Source: Symsagittifera roscoffensis
Taxonomy: Eukaryota > Xenacoelomorpha > Acoela > Convolutidae
Direction: 5' to 3'
DNA: 64,000 nt
NCBI RefSeq assembly: GCF_963678635.1
Contig: NC_087067.1
Location: forward strand, 51,762,233-51,826,232
How positions within the stretch are numbered: position 1 is the stretch's first letter; the number at the start of each line of letters is the position of its first letter. The notes under the pieces were generated by a model that saw only the letters and a list, made by a program, of their open reading frames with translations, made no database searches and was not told where the DNA came from. Below, one piece after another: positions 47,162 to 58,247 of this stretch. The translations under genes were made by a program, and so were the position numbers.

Positions 47162-49249
47162 TTAACCACTCACAAACAGCGCCACAATAACAAGAACTAA
47201 AACGTTCAACTTTAACTCAGAGCCCGAGTTAACTATTATGTAGTTTATTTCCATTGATACTCTGCTGATAACAGCATCATTTTCCGTAGCTGCTTCGTAA
47301 TAATCGTAATATTCATCTGTATGTACACGGTAAGAGGGACCAGCATTCGAACCGTCGGGTGAGTTTCGTGCACGCTTCTGCTCATACTCGATTGCCTCTA
47401 AGTAGTTATTGATTCCCATTTTCCTATAAAAATCCTGCTTCCAAGGCGGGAAAATATCGAAATAAGAAATAATTGAAGTGTCAAGTAGAACACTCGACCA
47501 GCGACCCCGGGTCTCACTGGGTTGTGCCGAAAACTCTTCCGTGTACACGATACGCGCAGCCAGTCGATATTTATTGGGGTAATGAAGCACACAGGGTCTG
47601 GGCAACTTTGAGTCTAATAAGTTGACTAACTTGGGTAGTAACATTACCCCTGTTTTAGGGTCCCTCTCTCCATTTAGATAGATTCCACAGGGCTGTACTG
47701 CTAAATTGATTATTCCTATTTTTTCATGTATTTTGTACACCAGTATTTCTATAACAGGTGAAAATCGCTTTTTTGTTAGTTCGTTAGTGACAATATTGAA
47801 ATGATCATCATCAAATTCCCATCTAGCAACGGCGTTAATTGTCAAAGTTCTCGTTTTTTCGTCAACATTTTTGTTGGTGAAGAAAAAGGATAGATTTGCT
47901 AATTGTCCTGGATTGAACGGCGAAAGCGGAGACTTCAATGCTTTTCCACAGATTGTTAAGTTTTCGATATTTGAGACCTTAGCATGCTCTTCGCAACTGG
48001 GCGTGATAAACATTTTTGTATAGACGTCTTTTTGAATGGATTTTTCTTTGCCTCTGACTTGAAAAGCATATTCACATTCGTAACTAACACGTAGATCTTC
48101 TCTATGCGCATTCCTCAAGTCTTTGCGTCCCCGATCATGATCCTCGATAAAGTTTCTTGCAGGGTCAAAACAGAAACCTCTTACCCACTCCATCGTGTAG
48201 TTCAGAGATCGTTTGCTGACCGGAGGAATCCAAATGATGCCCAAGATCACGTGGTCTGTGAAGAATATTCGATCCTCTATTTCTATTTTCATAGAACCTT
48301 CAGCATCTGTGGTCTGCATCATGCTTCCTTGATCGAAAACTCGCAGGTTATCGGAGCTCTGCGACACTATCAGTTCGCGACTGATTCGGCTGCTGTTCAA
48401 CTTCATCGGACCCCAGTCGTCGCAAACTGACGTCACAGTGACATAAAAGCGGATTTGAGAACATGCGAAAAATACATCGTCAGAAATACTTAGACGACAT
48501 ATGCCGTACTGACACGAACTTGAGTCTATTGTCCTTTTCGATTCCAGAGCAATGGTTGAAGGACGACACATAAATGAAACTTGGTATGCTATTACCGGGA
48601 GATCCGATTGTTCGCCTTCGACTACGGTAACATTATTGACCCGAAGCTTGTTGCTCTCAATTTGAGTCACGTGGGCATAAACTCGATCAGGCGCTTCCGG
48701 AGGCTTCGGATCCCCGCTCAGACGTTTGACAACACTTGACTTTTCGAAACCCTTGGATCCAAATCTGTTAACAGATGCAACTTGAAACTCTGACCACCAC
48801 CCTGGTTTTGTAGGAACATTCATAAATCGCTGATCAGTTACACCAATAATACTCCACTTTTTTCTAGGCAACACCCCTTCTTTGGGATAGAACCCCGTCG
48901 TATTTCGCTGTCTCACAATAAAAATAATTTTCCCAGTTTTTCCAACAGCACTCCATGAGTCCCAGGACAGATCAAAAGAGGAAGTTTCTACATTTTCGTT
49001 AACTCTGAGCGATGAGCTGACCAAGGGCGGGTATTCAAACTGGCGGTTCAAGGCTTCCATACAGGAAAAACATACACTTTTAGATGCTGAGTGAACATGT
49101 CCACAACACTTGTGACTAACTGGGCACGTTGAATCTACGGTACATTCGTTAACACAGTTTGGAGTAACGTGTGGGTCAACCGTGAAAACAGAAGCCGGGC
49201 AAGATCCTGGATGAACTGTATACATGGAGTCCGTGAACTTACACAAGTG
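47162..49249 (-). CDS. ANOS1: Anosmin-1 (KAL1) large terminal exon
   Basis: One exon of 695 codons follows acceptor GTTTTAG at 49250-49251, phase 0. It starts in the Cys-rich region and encodes a WAP domain with eight Cys (GSCPAS, NECTVD, KCC, SVCFSC), then fibronectin type III domains. The first is typical: WSIIGVTDQRFMNVP and WWSEFQVASVNRFGSKGF, matching anosmin's HWQTVAQTTDER and YQFRVAAVNVHGTRGF. About four FN3 regions follow the family plan. The C-terminus is NSG then a hydrophobic run (LNVLVLVIVALFVSG) ending at the stop, which fits a GPI-anchor signal. Anosmin is a secreted or surface heparan-sulphate-binding protein guiding neuron and axon migration. The signal-peptide exon is not found up to the LINE and may be farther right. 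Confidence 0.9.
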   Translation of the reverse strand, partial: HLCKFTDSMYTVHPGSCPASVFTVDPHVTPNCVNECTVDSTCPVSHKCCGHVHSASKSVCFSCMEALNRQFEYPPLVSSSLRVNENVETSSFDLSWDSWSAVGKTGKIIFIVRQRNTTGFYPKEGVLPRKKWSIIGVTDQRFMNVPTKPGWWSEFQVASVNRFGSKGFEKSSVVKRLSGDPKPPEAPDRVYAHVTQIESNKLRVNNVTVVEGEQSDLPVIAYQVSFMCRPSTIALESKRTIDSSSCQYGICRLSISDDVFFACSQIRFYVTVTSVCDDWGPMKLNSSRISRELIVSQSSDNLRVFDQGSMMQTTDAEGSMKIEIEDRIFFTDHVILGIIWIPPVSKRSLNYTMEWVRGFCFDPARNFIEDHDRGRKDLRNAHREDLRVSYECEYAFQVRGKEKSIQKDVYTKMFITPSCEEHAKVSNIENLTICGKALKSPLSPFNPGQLANLSFFFTNKNVDEKTRTLTINAVARWEFDDDHFNIVTNELTKKRFSPVIEILVYKIHEKIGIINLAVQPCGIYLNGERDPKTGVMLLPKLVNLLDSKLPRPCVLHYPNKYRLAARIVYTEEFSAQPSETRGRWSSVLLDTSIISYFDIFPPWKQDFYRKMGINNYLEAIEYEQKRARNSPDGSNAGPSYRVHTDEYYDYYEAATENDAVISRVSMEINYIIVNSGSELKLNVLVLVIVALFVSG

Positions 49250-49600
49250 CTAAAACTCACACAGTCGCCTATCAGTTCCCACTTACATACATTTGATATA
49301 GTAGTTATTTCTCACGGGTCAAAACAAATTGAACAAAATCAAATAAAACAAAATTGACCAATTTCTGAGTTGCTACTAGATCTTATTAAGCCAAAAGCAT
49401 AATTGATACAAAAAATTGTAGAGGTTGATTAAAGCTTATATTGCGAAAAACGTTCAAATGATTTGAATTAGCGTGTCATGCACCTCTAGTGCTTCTAACT
49501 GATTGATGATCGTGATTTTGCTTTCAAGAAGTTTTTTTTAAAAAAAAAAGAAGAAATTAATGCAACCGTAGAAATAGACTGGGGCCTCTAACAACGCTTT
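49250..49600. other. Intron sequence right of the anosmin exon
   Basis: AT-rich, no exon seen. It presumably belongs to the intron separating the signal-peptide exon, into which the LINE then inserted. Confidence 0.4.
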
Positions 49601-49710
49601 CTATTTCATTAATAAAAATAATAATAATAACAAAGGATTTAGGACTAATCCAAGGGTTCGCATAAAACCAGTGATTGGGAGGTTCAACGTTCGTGTTTTA
49701 GTTGTTAAAG

Positions 49711-52510
49711 TTAAGTTTCTTCAATTCTACAGTTGTTGCAGCCACATAATATCCGCCAAGTGCATGAATCTGACTCGTTGTAGCGGGTTTTGAAGAACTT
49801 CGTATAAACTTCCAGCAGTTTAATTTTGCATCCTGGATCAAAGATTATGTCAAATTTGAAGTAATCGTTAAAAAGGTTGGCCAGACGGCAAGCTCGAAAC
49901 CAGTAATCTGATTCACACTTCTTCAGACGTATTTGTTGGCAGGCAAAATTTCGTGTTGCTTGTGTTCTTCGAGTACCGATGTCTGTGATGGTTACTTGAC
50001 TACGCCAGTCTATGTCAACTTTTCCGGTTAGTATTTTGGCAAACAAGAGAATAACACGAAGTTCTTGATATAAGGAGATTGGAAGGATATCGAGTTTCAC
50101 GAGCTTATCCTTATAGGATATGTTGTTTGTGATGAAGATCCATGATACTGCTTTTCGCTGGATACTTTCAAGAGTACCTAAGTCGCCTTTTGATAGTTTC
50201 CAAAGGGCTGATCCGTAGTTTAAAATGGGCACAACATAACAGATATATGCGTTCTTTCTGGTCCAAAACGTCGCTTTTGAAAGATTCCGTTTTAATATGA
50301 AGAGAGCGTTCAAGGCTTTTTCGGTCCTTTTCTTTGCATGCAGAGTCCACGAGAGTGTGTCATTTACGAGAATTCCCAGATCTTTCATACATTCAGTTGT
50401 TTCAAATTCATGGTTTGGCAGTGCAATAGGAGCTGTACCTTTAATGCAGAGCACTTTACTTTTTCCTAAGTTCATTGACATGAAATTTTCGTCACATCAA
50501 CGCCACAGTTTTCTAAGGTCTATATTCAGTGTTAAAGGGTTGTCGCCTACAATTTTGTAGTCATCAGCATAATCGAACAATTTGGACATGACACATGATG
50601 GAAGATCGTTTATGAAAACCAAGAAGAAGAGCGGTCCGAGGATGGAGCCTTGTGGTACGCCACTGAATACTTCTAATTCATCTGAAACAGTGTCATTTAG
50701 TCTCACAGTTTGCTTCCGTTTAAAGAAGTAGCTTCTTAACAGATTCAAACAGTTTCCACCAATCCCCAGAGCAGCCAACTTTTGTATGAGAAGCTCATTC
50801 GTGACTTTGTCAAACGCTTTCTCGAAGTCTATATAGAAGATATTCAGATAGGAGCATTTTTCAGACTCTAAGCAGCTATAGATTTCATGCAGATATTCTA
50901 TAACGTTCATTATAGTTGACCGTTTGGGTCTGAAACCATGTTGGGCTGATGCCAGAGTTGGGTAAACAATTGGAGTCAGCTTCTCGAAAATCAGTTTCTC
51001 TAGCAGTTTTGAGACTGTTGAAAGCAGGCTGATAGGCCTGTAATTACTCACATCTTGTTTATCTCCGTCTTTGAGTATTGGTGCAATTTCACTGACTTTC
51101 CATTTTTCCGGTAATCGGGCTTTATTTGCGATGAGGTTAAACAGTAAGTGCAGTGATTTCGGCAGTGACTTGGAGAGACTCTTCAGAAGTAAGTTCCCGA
51201 TCTTATCCGGTCCTTTGGCTTTATTTACGTCCAGTAGTTGCAGAGCGTTCTATTTCATCGGTCGTAAAGTTAATCTGATTTAGTAGGGTGCTATTTTGTT
51301 CGCCTATTTTCGTATAGTAGGTGTTTTGAGTGAACACTGATTGAAAGTATTCGTTGAATAGTATTACTTTTTCAATATCTGTAATGGCAGTTCTTTGATC
51401 CAAAGAAATTTCGGTAGGGATAGTGTTCGACTTGGTGATCGACTTCAAGTATCTCTGTATGCCGCTGAATTTGCCTTCCTTGAAGAGCGTCTTCTCATGT
51501 AGATGCTGGTCATTTTGAAGCGACAGGGTGAGCTCAGTTTGTAGATATTCGATTTTGATTTTGTTTGACGGCGTGGGCTGCCGTTGTTGTTTCAATTGAA
51601 GTGTTTTTAACTTCTTGATGAAGTTTGAAGAGTTGCCACTTACCCATGGAGCCAGTTCGGACCTATGTTTCGTAGTTATTGGAAGAAGATCCTTTAATAC
51701 TTCATGTAGCCACTTATACCAAAGTTCAACCATCAAGTCCACGTTACTCATGCAGTATGGTCGGAAGGGATGTTGGAGAATGAACTCATTAATTTCTTTC
51801 CAGTTAGCTTTTTTGAATGCAAATATATCGAAGTCTAGCTTTTGTTTGGGAGACGGTGAAGAGATATGTACAGGTCGGATGTCAAACGAGACTTTAGCTT
51901 GATAAGGTTTGTGATCAGAATTGAAGAGACTTCTCAGATGGTTATCAATGACTATGCTTGTCACATACTGGGGTTTATTGCATAAGAGAACATCCAGTGA
52001 CCTTCCGTCCTGGGTTTTTATGAGTTGCTGAAAATTTGATTCACATAGTTCATTGAGGATTGTTTGCTCGAAGAGAGATGTTGACGTCATTGAGGGCCAG
52101 TGTGTAGATGAAAGATTGATGTCTCCAGCTATATATGAGCAAACAGCACTGTATTCGAACTGTTTTCGCCTAATGAATTTTAGGAGCTCCGGATATTAGG
52201 AATGTTTTATTTAAGCTTATACGAATTATCACAGAGTCTTGTAAAATTGAGTCAATTTGAGAGCTTGGAATGTTTTTGCTTACTGCTATCAGTACACCGC
52301 CATGCTTTGTCAACCCTTTATCAGATAGTCTGTCTTTTCGATGTATCGCATAGTTGGTTAGAAACAGACCTATATCGCTAATGCTCTCTGTGAGCCACGT
52401 TTCTGTTAGGCAGATAATTTGATAAATATTTTTCACTTGAACGGCATTGGAGAAATTTGTTCGGCGTTGGTATTCAAGTATACTTCTCTCATTGTAAATT
52501 AGTATATTTA
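49711..52510 (-). pseudogene. LINE ORF2: APE endonuclease-reverse transcriptase, broken
   Basis: Endonuclease pieces: LTETWLTE (about 52400), GDINLSSTHWP (about 52120) and SDHKPYQ. RT: YRPISLLS, QHGFRPKRST, FDKVTNELL, GVPQGSILGPLFFLVFINDL and catalytic FDYADD (about 50570). The C-terminal region has AKKRTEKALNALF and a closing CGCNNC. Damage: a deletion in the endonuclease near 52190 (stop follows), one frameshift near 51230 between the endonuclease-linker and RT frames, and one in-frame TGA near 50495, after which the same frame continues to 49711. Few lesions and clear motifs suggest a fairly recent insertion. Confidence 0.88.
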
Positions 52511-52523
52511 TGAAAGCTGCTAG

Positions 52524-53402
52524 TCATTCGTCCGCCACGGGAAGCTTCTCTTTTGTCCACTTTGCGCCCTGTCGAATGAACAGGGTTGCGTCACAAACAC
52601 GCAGATTTTTCGGATCGGTGCCTTTATTTATCAGTTCTCGTCGTCTCACAAGAGTTAAGTTTTCAAGTTCAGCTTCTTCTTTTGTCAGTTGTTTGCTGAG
52701 AAAGATTGGTTGACTGAAAGTTTTCAGCTTTCTCGCCGATAGCAGTACCATTCGACGCTGATATGCATTTGGAACTTTTAATAGGATAGTTCTCGTTTTG
52801 TTCTCGTCATATCGGCCAAGTCTTATGACGTCGCCTATAATAGCATTGACTTCCATATGGGTTAGTAGTTTTTGAACTTCTGCAAGGTCGTGTTCTTGGA
52901 GTACTCTTGCTTCTTTTTCCGTTGATTCTGGGATACCAAGTATACGAATTCCATTGAGTTCATCGGGAGGTTTCGGCATTTGTTCTTGTGATTTGGTAAT
53001 CGGACTATTTTGAGCTGGTTGCCCGGAATCGGGCGGTTTCCTTGTGAGAAGCATTTTGATTTCGGACACAGTTTTCTTGAGGTCAGTCATTTCGGTTTCA
53101 AGGTTTTTCATCTGACTTTCTTGGTGTTCATTTGAGACCGTGTTCACATGGGCAGATTGTGCTAGCTTTTCGTGGCGCTTTTCTTCGATACACTTGTTAC
53201 AAAGAAGTAAGGCAATTTTTCCGATAGCCAGTACTCCATTGACAGCCGCTTCACTCAGGCCAGTACAATTTTTAGTCAGATGCATTCGACAGCCACAGAC
53301 GAAGCAGTCGAATGAACTTTCATTTTTCAGGATTTTCTCATCACAGGTGAAGCATGAATCAGAGATTGATTTGACTTGATTTCGAGTGTTATGTTTCGAC
53401 AT
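52524..53402 (-). CDS. LINE ORF1 protein with PHD-like finger, intact
   Basis: 292 residues from ATG at 53402 to TGA. The N-terminus has a PHD-like zinc finger (CFTCDEKI, CFVCGCRMHLTKNC, LCNKC). A coiled coil follows (ETEMTDLKKTVSEIKMLL), then a basic region, then an RRM-like part (GIRILGIPES, IGDVIRLGRYDENKTRTILL) and a charged C-terminus (KEEAELENLTLVRRREL). ORF1 proteins of CR1/L2-type LINEs bind RNA as chaperones, and PHD-type fingers are known in some of them. The stop lies at the start of ORF2. Confidence 0.85.
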   Translation of the reverse strand: MSKHNTRNQVKSISDSCFTCDEKILKNESSFDCFVCGCRMHLTKNCTGLSEAAVNGVLAIGKIALLLCNKCIEEKRHEKLAQSAHVNTVSNEHQESQMKNLETEMTDLKKTVSEIKMLLTRKPPDSGQPAQNSPITKSQEQMPKPPDELNGIRILGIPESTEKEARVLQEHDLAEVQKLLTHMEVNAIIGDVIRLGRYDENKTRTILLKVPNAYQRRMVLLSARKLKTFSQPIFLSKQLTKEEAELENLTLVRRRELINKGTDPKNLRVCDATLFIRQGAKWTKEKLPVADE

Positions 53403-53570
53403 CTTTGAGGGGCTCAGAGCCAGAGACTCAATAAGCGCATCTATGTAAAGAGTAAATCTAAAAACAACTTCAGTACTTATAGGGAGGGGCTCAGAGCCAG
53501 AGACTCGATAAGCACACCTACCTGTTTAGTATTTTAGTCTTTTCGCCTCGCGTCTCTCTCCAGCTGATCT

Positions 53571-54107
53571 TCACTTCGTACCACGTGTTTTGAAGATCCG
53601 TTTGATGTTGGGGTAATAGTGCAGTACAGTGGCCAAAGTACGTAACTCAATGTCAGAATGCTGATGAAGTCTGCGATACTCAGCAAGCACCGATTCGTCT
53701 ATTTGTTCAGACGCGCTGATAACGTGCTTTGTCACGTCAATGACGTAACAGTCCAAGGCCTTCACAAGGTCGTCAAAGATGTACGGAGCTCCTACTCGTT
53801 GACATGTGCCAAGGCAGAAGAGATTGGGAATTGTTTTCAGAGTCGCGATGAGTTGATCAACCGTTTGGGGAATGTTATTCTTTTTTGGATGTGATGTTAT
53901 TGTGTTGTTGAGTAGGTCATGCCACAGTATAAGGTTACGTTTCCTCAGGTGGGTTGACGTTAAATAATCGTAACAATAGTTTGCTGTATTCGGGTCAAGA
54001 TTTAGGCCGGGTAAAGAATGAACAGAATCGGCAAGCTTATGTTGTTCAGATTCGTCATGTTTTGCAATGGAACGGCTAAGAGAGCTTGCTGCTACTATTT
54101 TGATCAT
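53571..54107 (-). CDS. Unknown 178-residue ORF with HDxxNN and CQRxGxP motifs, copy 1
   Basis: ATG at 54107 gives 178 residues (MIKIVAASSLSRSIAKHDES), preceded by TTTATATAC on the same strand. I do not recognise the family. Visible motifs are ILWHDLLNNTITSH, LIATLKTIPNLFCLGTCQRV, GAPYIFDDL and LATVLHYYPNIKRIFK. The pattern HDxxNN with later CQRxGxP recurs in the frame at 59650-59900, next to a Penelope-type reverse transcriptase, which points to a retroelement accessory protein. The hydrophobic start (MIKIVAAS) is weak as a signal peptide. The same orientation and nearness to the LINE raise the alternative that it is a LINE 5' ORF. Confidence 0.5.
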   Translation of the reverse strand: MIKIVAASSLSRSIAKHDESEQHKLADSVHSLPGLNLDPNTANYCYDYLTSTHLRKRNLILWHDLLNNTITSHPKKNNIPQTVDQLIATLKTIPNLFCLGTCQRVGAPYIFDDLVKALDCYVIDVTKHVISASEQIDESVLAEYRRLHQHSDIELRTLATVLHYYPNIKRIFKTRGTK

Positions 54108-55035
54108 GAAGTAGAGATAGAAAAATGTATATAAAGACAAATAAATTGAAATGAACTCAGCTGATTGTAGTTGGGATGAGAAATACAGCTAGTCCTCCAG
54201 ACTGTAGGTCCACCCTGTTTGATCCTGAGTGTATCCAGAGGGTATCGCTGTGAATAAACTTTCCAATAATCTCACTTTTGGGGGCCACCACGGCTGCCCC
54301 ATGCATTCATTTCAATAACTGAAACTATTTAATAAGTTGAAAACGATGAAAATAAATTAAACTTCAAGGTTCTTTTTTAGCTAAAATGGTGAAATATCCA
54401 AAACTACCGAGTTTCAGATCTTCGTACTGGTAACTCAAACACAAATCCCTAAAATGGCAGGCAGCTGCCAAGTGCAATTTCCATATTAAAGTACTTCTAA
54501 ACGATTTCATTTGCAAAATCAATAATTTCCTAATTGAGATTCTTGTTTAGCTTCAATTTTTTTCATTCGCCAGTACGTTAATCACTTGCTCCATCAATCG
54601 TTTAACCGACCGTTTTAAAAACATTATTTAAGAGTATTTAAACAACTTTTTTTCTTAGTTGAATTCTTAAGTTCATCCAAAGTGTTCAAAATCATAATAA
54701 TCTTTTTTATCTCAAAAATTAAAAACTTTCAATCAGTCGTAATTCGGGGCCAGATGAGCATCGCCTGGGAGTACCATCACAGCCCCACAATATAGTTAGG
54801 TTACTGGAATGATTTGCGCAGTCATATTTGACGGAAATATTATCGGATGTCCCTCACTAACAGCAGCAACAAAAATATTATATGTAATCATTTGAGTCGA
54901 ATCAAGCTTTTGAGCAAAATGACGGCAAAACATACTAAGTGAATGATAGTAAAATTAAATTGCGCTAGTAATTTAAAACACTACAAGCAAATACGTTGGT
55001 AATTGCGTACAAAAAAATCAATTCTACGATGAACT

Positions 55036-55850
55036 TTGAAGTTTGAGCTTACAAAAATTGAAATGGCTCCGGAAAATGAAATCCTAAAAAATTGGATGGA
55101 GCCAATTTTTGACAGCGAAATTGCAAACTTGATTTTACGACTCAAACCAACGGACGTAAAAAGATTCAACGCGTTCCAAGATAGACTTGGCTCTCAATGG
55201 TTGAACGTCATCCCGTGCAAAAATTTCAGGTTAAAACCGTCGAACCAACAACTCAGAATTGCAATAGGACTTCGATTAGGCTCAAAAATATGCGAACGGC
55301 ATAAATGCGTGCGGAAAAGACGTTACCGAGGATGATTGGCATGGTCTTTCTTGCCTCAAAAGTGCAGGGAGATTCTCAGGCATTCAAACCTGAATGCCCT
55401 TATAAAGCAGAGTTTATCTTCTACTAACACTCAGTCTGTTTTAGAACCACGACACCTCTACAGGACCGATCAGAAGCGACCAGACGGTTTGACGCTCGTT
55501 CCATGGGCTGTTGGTAAGCAGCTCTTGTGGGATGTAACGGTAGTAGACTCCTTAGCTCCTTAAAGAATTAATGCCGGGTCTGTTTGTAACCCTGGTACGG
55601 CTGCCGCTGAAGCGGAAGAGCGAAAAATTGACAAGTATAAAGATCTTGTAAATGATGGATATCTTTTTCAACCGCTAGCTTTTGAAATTCAGGGCAGGGC
55701 CGGCCCCAGCACAGAAATTTTTTTGAGCAAGCTTTGTAAGAACCTAAGCATATGCACTGAGGAACACAGAGCAGGCAGCCTTTTAAAACAGAGAATCTCT
55801 CCGGCAATACAGATTGCGAACGCCGCTTGCGTACTGGGAACAATAAATGA
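55036..55850 (+). pseudogene. Decayed retroelement C-terminal region, copy 1
   Basis: Fossil of a reverse-transcriptase polyprotein C-terminus. Recognisable phrases are NQQLRIAIGLRLGSKICERH, WHGLSC, KSAGRFS, RPDGLTLVPW and WDVTVVDSLAP, then KQRISPAIQ near the end. Known relatives in invertebrates read RPDGLTLIPW and WDATCxDTLAPSH there. The region has about two breaks. The exact retroelement clade is not settled. It lies opposite in strand to the 178-residue ORF. Confidence 0.6.
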
Positions 55851-56455
55851 CAAAATAATTTTTGACGAAATTTTTTATTTGTAACACTTGTATATTATAT
55901 TTTCTCGTGTCGAGTTGCGTGTTCTTATTGAAGAAACGTAACCCGTATCGATTTTAATTAAAAAGGTTTTAAACACTTGTCATCTTCTTTTATCATTATC
56001 ACTTCCATATCTAGAAATTCCAAGGATTTTGACTGGAATACGTGATGAAGGGACTCCTGACTGTAACCTCGGTTACCATGATACTTTTGACCTTCTGATT
56101 ACCTTTAAAAAAAAGAAAAAAAAATTCTACGATGTGGCAACCAAGCCGACAAAAAATCAGCAGACAAACAATAGAACATAGAAGTTTGAAATCATTATGA
56201 ACTATCATTTTTCAGGATTTTCTCATCACAGGTGAAGCATGAATCAGAGATTGATTTGACTCGATTTCGAGTGTTATGTTTCGACATCTTTGAGGGGCTC
56301 AGAGCCAGAGACTCAATAAGCGCATCTATGTAAAGAGTAAATCTAAAAACAACTTCAGAACTTATAGGGAGGGGCTCAGAGCCAGAGACTCGATAAGCAC
56401 ACCTACCTGTTTAGTATTTTAGTCTTTTCGCCTCGCGTCTCTCTCCAGCTGATCT

Positions 56456-56992
56456 TCACTTCGTACCACGTGTTTTGAAGATCCGTTTGATGTTGGGGTA
56501 ATAGTGCAGTACAGTGGCCAAAGTACGTAACTCAATGTCAGAATGCTGATGAAGTCTGCGATACTCAGCAAGCACCGATTCGTCGATTTGTTCAGACGCG
56601 CTGATAACGTGCTTTGTCACGTCAATGACGTAACAGTCCAAGGCCTTCACAAGGTCGTCAAAGATGTACGGAGCTCCTACTCGTTGACATGTGCCAAGGC
56701 AGAAGAGATTGGGAATTGTTTTCAGAGTCGCGATGAGTTGATCAACCGTTTGGGGAATGTTATTCTTTTTTGGATGTGATGTTATTGTGTTGTTGAGTAG
56801 GTCATGCCACAGTATAAGGTTACGTTTCCTCAGGTGGGTTGACGTTAAATAATCGTAACAATAGTTTGCTGTATTCGGGTCAAGATTTAGGCCGGGTAAA
56901 GAATGAACAGAATCGGCAAGCTTATGTTGTTCAGATTCGTCATGTTTTGCAATGGAACGGCTAAGAGAGCTTGCTGCTACTATTTTGATCAT
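56456..56992 (-). CDS. Unknown 178-residue ORF with HDxxNN and CQRxGxP motifs, copy 2
   Basis: Protein identical to the copy at 53571-54107 as far as I can compare. It shares the upstream TTTATATAC. Both frames being intact after duplication is expected from recency alone and is not evidence of selection. Function unknown. Confidence 0.5.
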   Translation of the reverse strand: MIKIVAASSLSRSIAKHDESEQHKLADSVHSLPGLNLDPNTANYCYDYLTSTHLRKRNLILWHDLLNNTITSHPKKNNIPQTVDQLIATLKTIPNLFCLGTCQRVGAPYIFDDLVKALDCYVIDVTKHVISASEQIDESVLAEYRRLHQHSDIELRTLATVLHYYPNIKRIFKTRGTK

Positions 56993-57474
56993 GAAGTAGA
57001 GATAGAAAAATGTATATAAAGACAAATAAATTGAAATGAACTCAGCTGATTGTAGTTGGGATGAGAAATACAGCTAGTCCTCCAGACTGTAGGTCCACCC
57101 TGTTTGATCCTGAGTGTATCCAGAGGGTATCGCTGTGAATAAACTTTCCAATAATCTCACTTTTGGGGGCCACCACGGCTGCCCCATGCATTCATTTCAA
57201 TAACTGAAACTATTTAATAAGTTGAAAACGATGAAAATAAATTAAACTTCAAGGTTCTTTTTTAGCTAAAATGGTGAAATATCCAAAACTACCGAGTTTC
57301 AGATCTTCGTACTGGTAACTCAAACACAAATCCCTAAAATGGCAGGCAGCTGCCAAGTGCAATTTCTATATTAAATTACTTCTAAACGATTTCATTTGCA
57401 AAATCAATAATTTCCTAATTGAGATTCTTGTTTAGCTTCAATTTTTTTCATACGCCAGTACGTTTATCACTTGC

Positions 57475-57560
57475 TGCCATCAATAATAATAATAGTAATA
57501 ATAATAATCATAATAATCATAATCATAATAATCATAATAATCATAATAAAACAGAATTAA
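57475..57560. repeat. AAT/ATC simple repeat in duplication copy 2
   Basis: A run of AATAATAATAGTAATAATA and TCATAATAATCATAATCAT repeats that is absent from copy 1. It gives a spurious Asn/His-rich frame on the plus strand. Confidence 0.9.
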
Positions 57561-58247
57561 GGGTAGCACCCAGGGCAGATATTACCGAGTTCCAGTTTTC
57601 CAAAGTTCATTTGAGTTTGTGTTGATTTCTGCAGTTCTGACAATTACATTTAACCGACTGTTAAATGGCAGGCAGCTGCCAAGTGCAATTTCCATATTAA
57701 AGTACTTCTAAACGATTTCATTTGCAAAATCAATAATTTCCTAATTGAGATTCTTGTTTAGCTTCAATTTTTTTCATTCGCCAGTACGTTTATCACTTGC
57801 TGCCATCAATCGTTTAACCGACCGTTTTAAAAACATTATTTAAGAGTATTTAAACAACTTTTTTTCTTAGTTGAATTCTTAAGTTCATCCAAAGTGTTCA
57901 AAATCATAATAATCTTTTTTATCTCAAAAATTAAAAACTTTCAATCAGTCGTAATTCGGGGCCAGATGAGCATCGCCTGGGAGTACCATCACAGCCCCAC
58001 AATATAGTTAGGTTATTGGAATGATTTGCGCAGTCATATTTGACGGAAATATTATTGGATGTCCCTCACTAACAGCAGCAACAAAAATATTATATGTAAT
58101 CATTTGAGTCGAATCAAGCTTTTGAGCAAAATGACGGCAAAACATACTAAGTGAATGATAGTAAAATTAAATTGCGCTAGTAATTTAAAACACTACAAGC
58201 AAATACGTTGGTAATTGCGTACAAAAAAATCAATTCTACCATGAACT

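Larger units (their letters stand above)
49600..53560 (-). mobile_element. CR1/Jockey-type LINE, near full length, ORF2 broken
   Basis: Read on the minus strand: a 5' region with a doubled GAGGGGCTCAGAGCCAGAGA motif (plus-strand reading; about 53407 and 53487), ORF1 (53402-52524), then ORF2 parts for endonuclease, reverse transcriptase and C-terminal region, then a (TTA)n-like 3' tail at about 49609-49636. Family placement rests on PHD-like ORF1, APE-type endonuclease and RT motifs; the exact clade is not settled. It lies in the same orientation as anosmin-1 and probably in its intron. Confidence 0.85.
53321..56205. repeat. Tandem duplication, copy 1 (~2.9 kb)
   Basis: The segment repeats almost base for base at 56206-59413. 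It begins inside LINE ORF1 (CATTTTTCAGGATTTTCTCA) and includes the LINE 5' end, the 178-residue ORF, and a decayed retroelement C-terminal region. Differences are a few per kilobase, so the duplication is recent and later than the LINE insertion. Confidence 0.92.

Noticed and set aside
57419-57625. Asn/His-rich ORF
   Set aside because: Produced by the AAT/ATC simple repeat and absent from duplication copy 1.
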